IMG/VR virus record: IMGVR_UViG_3300017951_000052
Span: 1 to 34,605 of that record
DNA length: 34,605 nucleotides
Reading direction: 5' to 3' (one strand)
Source of the DNA: a virus
Shown: piece by piece, positions 7,666 through 14,297 of the stretch
How positions within the stretch are numbered: the first letter of the stretch is position 1
How the letters are laid out: each line of letters opens with the position of its first letter
Translations under genes and position numbers: made by a program
The notes under the pieces: generated by a model
What the model was told of the DNA's origin: nothing
Databases searched by the model: none
The model's input: only the letters and a program-made list of their open reading frames with translations

Positions 7666-8373
7666 CTATTTTACGGCTAGCCAGCCCTTGAACCCTAATG
7701 CCTGAAAAAAAGACTCCGTGTAGAATCCAGCCGTTTCAAGCATTTCGAGCGTTGCGTCCGCCGGAAGCGGTACGAGCACGTTTTCCAGTGCCGCCGCTTT
7801 CTTGTTTATCTGATCGTCGGTGTACCCTTTGGACTTTTTGTATATCTCGTAGATAAACTTCCACGGGTTGTCGGTATGCTCAAAGCATTTTTCAACGACA
7901 ATAAACGCCCCGCCATCGTTTAGTGATTCATAGGCGTTTTCTATAATGCCCCTACGGCGCTCGACTGGTATAAATTGTAGTGTCAAGATCGCCCAAATCA
8001 CACTGACGCTATATAAATCGCTGGGAAATCCAGAGCGCAGGTCGTGGCGTTCAATCGACTCAACGCACTTTCCCTTTAGTTTTGTCTTAGCCGCAGTGAC
8101 CATACTGGCCGACTCGTCGTATCCCGCATATGTGAATCCGACTGGCCTCGACCACGAATCGTGGTAGTGCGCCCATTGTGTCCCGGTGCTACACCCAAGG
8201 TCTACGCACAGCGAATACTTTTGCGCGTATACACGGGTCAGTAGTGAAACCATTTCGCGCAACCCAGATAAGCCCGGTATGCTGCGTGCGAGCATATCAT
8301 CGAAACAATCAGTGACCGATTGATCGAACTTCCACGCACGACCCGGTACATGATAGCGACTATCCAAAGACAT
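7666..8373 (-). CDS. cmoA-like: CmoA-like protein (carboxy-SAM synthase family), divergent
   Basis: 235 residues and similar to E. coli CmoA over the whole length. Matches include FDQSVTDCFDDMLARSIPG at 17-34, motif I VDLGCSTG at 57-64, LTLQF near 130, GGAFIVVEK near 154, GYTDDQI, ALENVL near 195 and a C-terminal AGF...GWLAVK. CmoA converts SAM plus prephenate to carboxy-SAM, used by CmoB on tRNA. The E. coli carboxylate-binding Arg199 (in QKRSMLENV) aligns with Ala193 here (NKKAAALENV), so chemistry may differ. The ATG at 8373 follows GGAGG and overlaps the DNA methyltransferase stop by 14 nt. No CmoB is nearby, so the partner is more likely the methyltransferase. Family membership is strong; product is inference. 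Confidence 0.85.
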   Translation of the reverse strand: MSLDSRYHVPGRAWKFDQSVTDCFDDMLARSIPGLSGLREMVSLLTRVYAQKYSLCVDLGCSTGTQWAHYHDSWSRPVGFTYAGYDESASMVTAAKTKLKGKCVESIERHDLRSGFPSDLYSVSVIWAILTLQFIPVERRRGIIENAYESLNDGGAFIVVEKCFEHTDNPWKFIYEIYKKSKGYTDDQINKKAAALENVLVPLPADATLEMLETAGFYTESFFQALGFKGWLAVK

Positions 8374-9361
8374 ATTCCAACAACCTCCGCGCAATAGATT
8401 CCGCCACCATCGGCGGAACACACCTTGCTACTCTTTCGAGCTGTGCCTGCGTCCCGCCAGTCAACTTGAAATCCGCCGGAATTGTAGAAAGGGCCTTCGC
8501 CTCATCTGGAGTTATTTTTCTACGAATACCGTCGTCGGTCAGGATGTTTAAGTTGCTGCCGAAAAAACTCTTTGCGTTCTTACCAGCGCGTACCTGCGCT
8601 ACGGTAATTGTTGGAATCGGTGTCTTGTCCGCCGGTAGCCACGAGATACGGCTCGCCCTGTCTTTGCCGTGTACGTGGACCCTTTTTGCGTAGGGTATGG
8701 CATCTCGAACCGTATAGATGTGAGGAGACGGCTTAGGCCATACTGGGTTTTTGCCGAGGTCATCGCGGACGCCAATGAAAAACAGTCGGCGTCGCTTTTG
8801 CGGCACCCCGAGGTATTGCGCGTCGAGTATTTTGGCCTCAACTTTATAGCCCAGTTCGCGGAACAGCCTCATGTATGCCGAGAAAAAAACTCGTGACCTT
8901 CTTTCCGCAAGTCCGGGTACATTCTCGGCCACAAAGACTTTAGGGCGAACCTCTTTGACGATTCGTGCAAGCTCTGGGAATAGGTCGTCTGTACGCTGTT
9001 TCTTGGCACCGGAGTAGTGAGACTTTACGCCCCAGCCATCTTCGCATAATCCGGCGACCGAATAGCTCTTACACGGCGGTGATCCGGTGAGAACGTCTAC
9101 CTCAGTTGTCGGTATCTTGCTGAGAATATCGGTTTGCCCGTTGATCTTGCGTATGTCCCGAGTGTCGAGTATCGCTTTACTGTCATTGCGGGCGTATGTT
9201 TCGGCGGCTGAGCGCACAAACTCATTCGCCCACATTACCTCGTAGCCGCAAAATCGGAACCCGAGGTCCATCCCCCCCATGCCTGAAAACAACGACACGA
9301 CCTTGGGCCCATTCGGCTCAGGAATGTCCGCCATTGATTTGATTCGGTATGGCGGTTTCAT
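8360..9361 (-). CDS. C5-cytosine DNA methyltransferase with altered motif X; candidate carboxymethyltransferase
   Basis: 333 residues with the C5-MTase motifs in order: I (LFSGMGGMDLGF, about 24-35), IV with catalytic Cys97 (GSPPCKSYS), VI (ENVPG, 146-150) and VIII (QKRRRLFFIG, 188-197). A target-recognition region follows, then motif X near 310-317. Motif X normally reads Q-I-G-N-(A/S)-V-P-P; here it is R-V-A-R-C-V-P-P, so the near-invariant Asn is Arg313 (codon 8423-8425). The start is ATG at 9361, overlapping the upstream stop as ATGA. With a CmoA homologue next door, the cofactor may be carboxy-SAM rather than SAM. Plain 5-methylcytosine formation remains possible. Confidence 0.93.
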   Translation of the reverse strand: MKPPYRIKSMADIPEPNGPKVVSLFSGMGGMDLGFRFCGYEVMWANEFVRSAAETYARNDSKAILDTRDIRKINGQTDILSKIPTTEVDVLTGSPPCKSYSVAGLCEDGWGVKSHYSGAKKQRTDDLFPELARIVKEVRPKVFVAENVPGLAERRSRVFFSAYMRLFRELGYKVEAKILDAQYLGVPQKRRRLFFIGVRDDLGKNPVWPKPSPHIYTVRDAIPYAKRVHVHGKDRASRISWLPADKTPIPTITVAQVRAGKNAKSFFGSNLNILTDDGIRRKITPDEAKALSTIPADFKLTGGTQAQLERVARCVPPMVAESIARRLLEYVFG

Positions 9362-9819
9362 TCAGCAATAAACCCAAACGTCAATAGCCGTCCTTGTTTT
9401 CCGCCGAGTGAGCCTTGGAACCAAAGCGGCAGCTTATTGCGTACCGCGCGTAAGTACAGTTGCATCAATAGCGCCGGACTTTCGTCGTCCCCGGCCTCAG
9501 TCATTAGCAAGAACTCGACATTCTTGATCGTCGTAGGGATATGAAACTCTTGGTCGTCCGCGAGTAACGCCACTCGGCCCCTGTCGTCAATCCCGCCATA
9601 CACCGGGAACTCAAGCGCCGGATGTGCGAGCTGATCGAGGTAGGGTATATCATCCAATTTCTCGGATTTTTCGTAAGAGCGAAATCGTCTGCCGCAAAGG
9701 CGTAGGCGGAAGGTGGACTCGTACCCTATAACCCCATTCGTCATCAGCCGCATATACCACGGACTGTAGACGCCTAAAGCGCCGTGATTTAACTCAAGCG
9801 GTACGCTGACGTGTTCCAC
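9358..9819 (-). CDS. Unknown protein of the putative modification operon
   Basis: 153 residues, GTG start at 9819 with a GGAG SD and TAGTG overlap with the upstream stop; it ends in an ATGA overlap with the methyltransferase. Not recognised. It looks like a compact, mixed alpha/beta soluble protein (for example STFRLRLCGRRF, HPALEFPVYGGI, IPTTIKNVEFLLM, QGRLLTFGFIAE) with no signal, membrane segment or nucleotide-binding loop. An N-terminal Cys, as in class II glutamine amidotransferases, is absent. Its tight placement between the ATP-PPase and the methyltransferase implies a shared task. Confidence 0.8.
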   Translation of the reverse strand: MEHVSVPLELNHGALGVYSPWYMRLMTNGVIGYESTFRLRLCGRRFRSYEKSEKLDDIPYLDQLAHPALEFPVYGGIDDRGRVALLADDQEFHIPTTIKNVEFLLMTEAGDDESPALLMQLYLRAVRNKLPLWFQGSLGGKQGRLLTFGFIAE

Positions 9820-10775
9820 TAGAACTCCGCGAGCGTACTTGAATCGTAGAATATTTTTATACGTGGCGAGACAACGTGGACCTCGTGCCGATACGGACCT
9901 ATCCGCACTGGATAGTAGTAATCAGCGCCAAATCTCACGCCGCGTTCTTTCGCCATTTGCTGATAGACTTTTTGTACCCGCACCCAGCCTTTTTTGTTCC
10001 ATCTCGTTTTAAGTAAGCGGTCATGAAACTGGCGCAAGCCAGATGCAATTTGGTATGGTGACGGTGCCCGATACATCGGCCTCATTTTCCAATAGTCGAG
10101 AAAGGGCTTAACCAATCCCCACTTCGCTTTGCGTTGGTTGAAGGCTTTTACCGAGATTTGCCGCACCCACCTATATGCGTCCGTAAACGCATAGAAGTCT
10201 ATGTAGTCAATGCCCGCGCGTTTGTACGTGCGCTCATACTGTAGGCCGTCGTCATCTACGACGCGCCTGTCGCACCTCAGTTCGTCAGCGACCTCCTCGC
10301 CGCCGTGATAAACGTCTATCGACGCACCGCGCGAGTCGATACTGAGTTTTCCGCCGCTCAGACCAGCTACTACTCGTGGCTCCTCTATGGCTTTCGTGGT
10401 ATAGAGCAGTGGGTGCATGGTCTGAATCGTCACTTTCCGAAGGCCGGGGTAATAGTTCCAGTCAACCTCGTCGATTATTGCGAATGTGTCGCGCGTCAGG
10501 TCGTCAAGCGTTGAAGGTATTCCGATCTCAATGAGTTCGAGCCCGAAGTGTTCTGTTACTTTACGAGCGGCGGCCAGATCGGCACTGCGGTGGCCGCTCA
10601 AATAAAACGTATAGCACCGAGGCTTATGGCCGTACTCTAAGGCCGCGAATAACGCGGTCATTGAATCTACGCCGCCGCTTAGTAAGAGTGCGGTATCGGT
10701 GCTGGCGATGTCCGCCCACCTTTGCACGAACATTTCACGTCCGCGCCTTGCAACATCATCGGGGATTGTACTCAA
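9819..10775 (-). CDS. Asparagine-synthetase-like ATP pyrophosphatase without glutaminase domain
   Basis: 318 residues. The N-type PPi loop SGGVDS is at 33-38 (TALLLSGGVDSMTALFAALEYG), and a second glycine-rich site reads VVAGLSGGKLS, resembling the synthetase domain of AsnB. The N-terminal Cys2 glutaminase domain of AsnB is missing, so ammonia or another amine would come from elsewhere. AsnB-type enzymes activate a carboxylate as acyl-AMP and then amidate it. In this operon the carboxylate could be on a modified DNA base; that is inference. The reading starts at TTG 10775 with a 20-nt overlap; an ATG at 10733 (MFVQRW) is an alternative. Queuosine-type or tRNA-thiolation PPases fit less well. 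Confidence 0.8.
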   Translation of the reverse strand: MSTIPDDVARRGREMFVQRWADIASTDTALLLSGGVDSMTALFAALEYGHKPRCYTFYLSGHRSADLAAARKVTEHFGLELIEIGIPSTLDDLTRDTFAIIDEVDWNYYPGLRKVTIQTMHPLLYTTKAIEEPRVVAGLSGGKLSIDSRGASIDVYHGGEEVADELRCDRRVVDDDGLQYERTYKRAGIDYIDFYAFTDAYRWVRQISVKAFNQRKAKWGLVKPFLDYWKMRPMYRAPSPYQIASGLRQFHDRLLKTRWNKKGWVRVQKVYQQMAKERGVRFGADYYYPVRIGPYRHEVHVVSPRIKIFYDSSTLAEF

Positions 10776-11307
10776 AATCTTTACCGCAATGCGGGCAGGT
10801 GATTATTGCGTCCTCGTCCTCCTCGGCGCTCTCAAAGTCGTCAAGGAGATCGTCGTCGTCGTCGTCGGGAAGTTCCGGCATTCCGTAATCTAGCCCCGGT
10901 AGGTTAATGAAATCGTCGATGCCTATTGCGTCGATGTCCTCAATAAACCTGTCCAAGCTCTCTTGCGTAATGACCCCGTGCTGAGACGAAATCATGAGCA
11001 CGATGCGCTTTGCGGCCTCTTTGTTGTCCGCGTCAATATGTATGACGGGTAATTCGGGCACGACAAAGCCCTCGCTTTCCAATTCCTCTAGGGCTAGGCA
11101 ACGTCCAGTTCCGTCCAGCACGTAACGATGATTGGACCAAATAAAGAATGGCGTCGTGAACCCATCGTTCACAATCGCGTTCTTGAGCTTGGTTACGTCG
11201 CGGTTGTTTTCTTCTTTGAGGTCGTTGCGTTCGTAGGTGCGTAATTCGCCCCACGTCATCATGTCGAAGCCGCTGATTTTACTGACTATTTCCTTGTTTT
11301 CAATCAT
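10756..11307 (-). CDS. ParB/Srx-like domain protein with C-terminal zinc ribbon
   Basis: 183 residues from ATG 11307. The N-terminal half matches the ParB/Srx fold: MTWGELRTYERNDLKE, VTKLKNAIVNDGFTTP, then YVLDGTGRCLALEELE (the D-G-x-G/H-R site) and ELPVIHID. A helical part (QESLDRFIEDIDAIG) follows, then an Asp-rich linker with six consecutive Asp, then CPHCGKDFEY. Only one CxxC is present, so a zinc site would need a dimer. ParB-fold proteins in phages can be CTP/ATP-binding switches or nucleases; which applies is unknown. It is the first gene after a structured leader and heads the modification operon. A frame to 11421 runs through the leader and is rejected. Confidence 0.82.
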   Translation of the reverse strand: MIENKEIVSKISGFDMMTWGELRTYERNDLKEENNRDVTKLKNAIVNDGFTTPFFIWSNHRYVLDGTGRCLALEELESEGFVVPELPVIHIDADNKEAAKRIVLMISSQHGVITQESLDRFIEDIDAIGIDDFINLPGLDYGMPELPDDDDDDLLDDFESAEEDEDAIITCPHCGKDFEYNPR

Positions 11308-11309
11308 GT

Positions 11310-11430
11310 CATCCGCGAAGGGTGGGGGGACTAGCGCCGTGAGATGCACAAGCCCCCCACCCCGTGATCGGCAGGGGGTAGCCGATGCGTAGGAACCTGT
11401 TGCCGCCACAAGGCCGCCCAAGCCTTATGA
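11310..11430 (-). promoter_or_regulatory. Structured leader with three consecutive hairpins ahead of the ParB-like gene
   Basis: Reading leftward the transcript would form: a stem AAGGC/GCCTT (11410-11414 with 11422-11426), a 6-bp stem ATCGGC/GCCGAT with 8-nt loop (11367-11372 with 11381-11386), and a perfect 10-bp GC-rich stem GGGTGGGGGG/CCCCCCACCC with 23-nt loop (11320-11329 with 11353-11362). The last stem ends 13 nt before the ATG at 11307. No U-run follows, so it is not a standard terminator. It may control translation of the modification operon, as a cis-regulatory RNA or protein-binding site. Confidence 0.5.
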
Positions 11431-11440
11431 CCCACCATAA

Positions 11441-11469
11441 AGTATGAAAAACTTGAGTCCTCATTTCAA
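11441..11469 (-). promoter_or_regulatory. Possible sigma70-type promoter for the modification operon
   Basis: On the minus strand TTGAAA (11464-11469) is followed after 17 bp by CATACT (11441-11446), with a TACTTT just downstream. It sits between the small HTH gene and the hairpin leader, so transcription from here would begin with the structured leader. The match is moderate and the region may instead be read through from upstream. Confidence 0.3.
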
Positions 11470-11498
11470 CTACCAACACGCGCTATATGGCGGCGATC

Positions 11499-11705
11499 CT
11501 ATGTTGACTGCGTTTTTTCAGCCCCGCCGCGTTGCTGTTTGTACCATTTGTCTATTTCGCTTCTGGTCGAGCGCCACTTACCCTTAGAGAAGAACACCGG
11601 AAAGTCTCTTTCCACGGTCCACTCGGTGAACTCGTCACGGGAGCAGCGCGCGTAAAATGTGATTTCCTCAATCCCTCTCAGGGCCTCGGGCGACTCATAG
11701 GTCAC
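11499..11705 (-). CDS. Small MerR/excisionase-like winged HTH protein
   Basis: 68 residues from GTG 11705. The pattern FYARCSRDEFTEWTVERDFP, then VFFSKGKWRSTRSEIDKWY, is that of compact excisionase/MerR-type HTH_17 domains (helix, wing with GKWR, then SEIDKW). Such proteins act as excisionases, small regulators or terminase-like DNA recognisers. The GTG overlaps the upstream stop as GTGA, with an AAGGGG SD 6 nt ahead. An open frame extends to 11825 but would overlap the previous gene by over 120 nt. Confidence 0.7.
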   Translation of the reverse strand: MTYESPEALRGIEEITFYARCSRDEFTEWTVERDFPVFFSKGKWRSTRSEIDKWYKQQRGGAEKTQST

Positions 11706-12019
11706 GTAGACCCCTTGCTGGAAGCGGGTTGAAGCCACCCCCGAGACTCGAACTGATCCCTCAACGCTTTCATCGCCGTCACTATCTGTGAAGTGTAGGA
11801 TTCTAGGGTGAGCTTTTTCCCGCATAATTGACGTACCGCCTCGACTTTATTTAACCCATAGACCGCGCCTGTAATCGGCATATTACTCAGTGCGAACTCA
11901 GCCTGTATGCACGCACACTGAACTTCGCTCAAGGTAGCGTCTATAACCTTGCCCACGTCCGCCATTTCGAGAACCCCCTCGCCCCCGCCAGCCGGACTTG
12001 CCGATACCTGTTCATCCAT
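11702..12019 (-). CDS. Hypothetical protein upstream of HTH gene
   Basis: 105 residues from ATG 12019 (MDEQVSASPAGGGEG). It is mainly helical (VGKVIDATLSEVQCACIQAE, NKVEAVRQLCGKKLTLESYT, IVTAMKALRDQFESRGW). Not recognised. The start is uncertain: a TTG at 12103, directly after the upstream stop and behind GGAAGG, would add 28 residues. That extension crosses a terminator-like hairpin and looks non-coding, so the ATG is preferred. The gene end is coupled by GTGA to the HTH gene. Confidence 0.6.
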   Translation of the reverse strand: MDEQVSASPAGGGEGVLEMADVGKVIDATLSEVQCACIQAEFALSNMPITGAVYGLNKVEAVRQLCGKKLTLESYTSQIVTAMKALRDQFESRGWLQPASSKGST

Positions 12020-12052
12020 TCGGCAGGATGTTGGCACCCCTAGCGTACTGCG

Positions 12053-12087
12053 TAAATAAAAATGCCGCGTCAGTGCCGAGCTGACGC
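12053..12087 (-). terminator. Possible intrinsic terminator (leftward)
   Basis: On the minus strand GCGTCAG (12081-12087) and CTGACGC (12067-12073) form a perfect 7-bp stem with 7-nt loop, followed by GGCATTTTTATTT. The U-rich tract begins four bases after the stem, so efficiency may be low. It lies just after the stop of the 12104-12754 gene. Confidence 0.4.
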
Positions 12088-12103
12088 TAGTGTAGCGGTA
12101 CAA

Positions 12104-12754
12104 TCAATCGCCTTCCGCCAGACTATCCAGTCCGTTGTATTCATTCTCGACTTGTTCGCGCGCAAGTTCCTCCGCCGCGCGGATTGTCGCCAGTGCTCTT
12201 TCAAGTCCAGCCACGCAGTCTGTAATGTCGTCCGGTTCGTCTTTCCACACGCGGACCCAGTCCATTTCTACCGCGTCCTTACAGTTTCCGACCATCCTAC
12301 GCATCAGTTTGGTAGGGTGCATCGGCTGATCGTACACGTTACGGCCTGACACAGCCTCGCGTAATTTAGTGACGCTCCAGTTATTGTCTGATGCCTTGGC
12401 GGCCCATTCGCGCAATTCCTCTGGGCTATGCTTGCCGCGCTTAGTCAACTCCCGCCAGTGCCCATAGGACATGAACGGGAACTCTGCACGCATAGACGGC
12501 TTGACGAGCCGATCTACCCGAGCGGCGTCTTTTACCGTTTGATAGCCTTGTCCTAGCTCGGCACAAAACGACTTGAATGACTTCTTGTGGCTTTCCAGGT
12601 CGGGGCTGTCGAATCTCATGTCAGCTACTCTGTTCGCTAGCCGTCCGAGCATCCAGTAACTCTCAGTTCCGAGGGCGACGATCTCGATACCTGTGTTGAT
12701 GACATCATCCCATGAGTTCGCTGAATCAATCACATCATCAACATTCAGTTTCAT
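12104..12754 (-). CDS. Hypothetical helical protein in the replication/recombination block
   Basis: 216 residues, largely helical, no recognised family. An N-terminal stretch (VDDVIDSANSWDDVINTG) is followed by a region that resembles phage replication-accessory or ParB-HTH-like proteins in character (QGYQTVKDAARVDRLVKP, GHWRELTKRG, SPEELREWAAKAS, NNWSVTKLREAV), then an acidic C-terminus. The ATG at 12754 has a strong SD (GGAGG, 7 nt) and overlaps the HNH gene end by 17 nt. DNA binding is plausible but unproven. Confidence 0.75.
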   Translation of the reverse strand: MKLNVDDVIDSANSWDDVINTGIEIVALGTESYWMLGRLANRVADMRFDSPDLESHKKSFKSFCAELGQGYQTVKDAARVDRLVKPSMRAEFPFMSYGHWRELTKRGKHSPEELREWAAKASDNNWSVTKLREAVSGRNVYDQPMHPTKLMRRMVGNCKDAVEMDWVRVWKDEPDDITDCVAGLERALATIRAAEELAREQVENEYNGLDSLAEGD

Positions 12755-13007
12755 TCTTTAACCTCCACTCCTCTTGCAGCTTTACCATGCACGCCTCAAC
12801 TCTCACCCTGTAACGCCGCTGGAACTCCAGTATGCCAATCGCGTGTCGTTCTGTGTGGTGTTTACGGCACAGGGGCCAAGTCCGCTCATCTGACCACCGG
12901 CCTGATCCTCGTGTCGGATGATGGTCGGGGTCTGAAGGTAAAGCCCGACAGACACTACATGGCTTGTTCCTGATGAAGCTCAGGTAGTGCTTATTTTCAC
13001 GCGACAC
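12738..13007 (-). CDS. HNH-like zinc protein (NinG/DUF968-type)
   Basis: 89 residues. The pattern HYLSFIRNKPCSVC, then DPDHHPTRG, then RTWPLCRKHHTERHAIG fits the small phage family with an HNH-like CxxC...HH...CxxHH core (DUF968/NinG-like), associated with recombination. The GTG at 13007 overlaps the RuvC-like gene end by 11 nt. No ATG is available in frame before the conserved region. The SD is weak, so coupling is likely. It sits with RuvC-like, SSB and exonuclease genes, which supports a recombination role. Confidence 0.78.
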   Translation of the reverse strand: MSRENKHYLSFIRNKPCSVCRALPSDPDHHPTRGSGRWSDERTWPLCRKHHTERHAIGILEFQRRYRVRVEACMVKLQEEWRLKNETEC

Positions 13008-13473
13008 GCACTACTACCTTAGCCGCATACATGGCTATCCACGCCGCGTCAGCCGCGTCCTGTAGCTTTATTCCGAACGATTCAGACGCCGTGCGTAAGC
13101 TCATACCCTTAATTGTCTCGCCTTGGCGCTTCCCCCCGTAGTCCCTTGCGAGCGCTTGCCATTCGGCTGGTTTTATATCTATGCACGTATGGCCGAAATC
13201 CAGCGACTTTTCCTCGATCATTGCTTTGACCAACGCTAGTTTCTTGGCGACCCCAATTCCACGCGACATAGGATCTTCGATGGCTACGACGAGTTTTCCG
13301 GCATCGAGTAATTGTCCATACAGGTCAACCACGCGCGCTCTCAAGTCATTACGGCGTTCCGTGAAGTTCTTTTTTTTATCTAGCTCTATTACCCCGTGCC
13401 GAGTGACCTCGCCATTCATGACGAGGCACCATCCGGTGACGTGACTGCCGGGATCTATGCCGATTACGTTCAC
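12997..13473 (-). CDS. RuvC-like Holliday-junction resolvase
   Basis: 158 residues with the RNase H-fold RuvC pattern: Asp7 in VIGIDPGSHVTGW, Glu66 in VVAIEDPMSRG, and the acidic pair Asp139/Asp142 in LQDAADAAWIAMYA. Spacing and length agree with RuvC (about 170 residues). It probably resolves branched DNA before packaging. The start is GTG 13473, overlapping the previous stop as GTGA. It belongs to the recombination cluster with YqaJ exonuclease and SSB. Confidence 0.9.
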   Translation of the reverse strand: MNVIGIDPGSHVTGWCLVMNGEVTRHGVIELDKKKNFTERRNDLRARVVDLYGQLLDAGKLVVAIEDPMSRGIGVAKKLALVKAMIEEKSLDFGHTCIDIKPAEWQALARDYGGKRQGETIKGMSLRTASESFGIKLQDAADAAWIAMYAAKVVVRVA

Positions 13474-13925
13474 GGGAACCAGTTATACTGATTTCTCGTC
13501 TCAATATCGACTAGCTCATATATGCCGCGCCTTATTGTGTCGGATGACAATGAAAAATCGCATAGTGTTTGCAAGTTCTCAATGACGAACTCGAAGGAAA
13601 AGTACGGATATGCCGTGTTCGATCTATCGTTGAAGAACCATTGACCACAATCAAGCCAATCATCATCACGCCGTCGCAAGTAGGAGTGCTTGCTGTTGCC
13701 GTGCTGACTTATTGGTAGTCCGCGTAGGAAAGTACGCAAAGCATCGCCAAGTATAGCCCACAAGAGCCGCGTTTCGTCAGTTGAGAGAAATGAGCGGCTT
13801 TGCGCGTAGTACAACTCCTCGCCATCTAAGCAGGCGTGGATTACTAAATGCAGTGTGGTCTTTTGTTGCTTGGTGAGCGCGTGCTTGGGGTCAATCTCGT
13901 AGCCCCTGAGCATCCTGTTCGCCAT
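13470..13925 (-). CDS. Hypothetical protein between SSB and RuvC-like genes
   Basis: 151 residues, ATG at 13925, 3 nt after the SSB stop and coupled by GTGA to the RuvC-like gene. Not recognised. It contains LTKQQKTTLHLVIHACLDGEE, ETRLLWAILGDALRTFLRG and an aromatic-rich C-terminal half (DWLDCGQWFFND, YPYFSFEFVIENL). No signal, membrane or nucleotide-binding motif is seen. Its position suggests DNA metabolism. Confidence 0.75.
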   Translation of the reverse strand: MANRMLRGYEIDPKHALTKQQKTTLHLVIHACLDGEELYYAQSRSFLSTDETRLLWAILGDALRTFLRGLPISQHGNSKHSYLRRRDDDWLDCGQWFFNDRSNTAYPYFSFEFVIENLQTLCDFSLSSDTIRRGIYELVDIETRNQYNWFP

Positions 13926-13928
13926 ACG

Positions 13929-14297
13929 CTAAAACGGTATGTCGTTGTCCTCAAAGGCAGGCACGGCATCGCTATTTTCGGTGGACCTGCTTTTCCCGCT
14001 TGGTACTAACTTAACCTCGTTCGGCCAGATGTCACAGCGGCCCTCGTCGTCCACTGAAATCCGTCCATCTACTAAGATGAAGTCCCCCTTTTTGTACAGA
14101 CGCGCCGCCGATTGTGCTCGGTCGCCATGCAAGAAGACGCTGAACCACGACGTTTGCTCGCCCCATTCATTCGTATCCTTATTGAGCCTACGGTGGTTAG
14201 CCGCAATGCGAAGGCGGCAATACTCGCGCCCATCCCGTGTCGATCTCATATCAGGCTCGATGCCCAGTCTGCCTAGTATCTGAACTCTTGCGTACAT
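13929..14297 (-). CDS. ssb: Single-stranded DNA-binding protein
   Basis: 122 residues with an SSB OB-fold: ARVQILGRLGIEPDMRSTRDG, then EYCRLRIAAN, then TSWFSVFLHGDRA, then YKKGDFILVDGRISVDD. A flexible linker leads to the acidic tip DNDIPF, which matches the bacterial SSB tail that recruits repair proteins. That implies it can engage host SSB partners. The start ATG at 14297 overlaps the upstream stop as TAATG. It binds ssDNA at replication and recombination intermediates. Confidence 0.95.
   Translation of the reverse strand: MYARVQILGRLGIEPDMRSTRDGREYCRLRIAANHRRLNKDTNEWGEQTSWFSVFLHGDRAQSAARLYKKGDFILVDGRISVDDEGRCDIWPNEVKLVPSGKSRSTENSDAVPAFEDNDIPF

Noticed and set aside
11308-11421. N-terminal extension of the ParB-like protein
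   Set aside because: It would translate the hairpin leader; Gly/Pro-rich and no SD.
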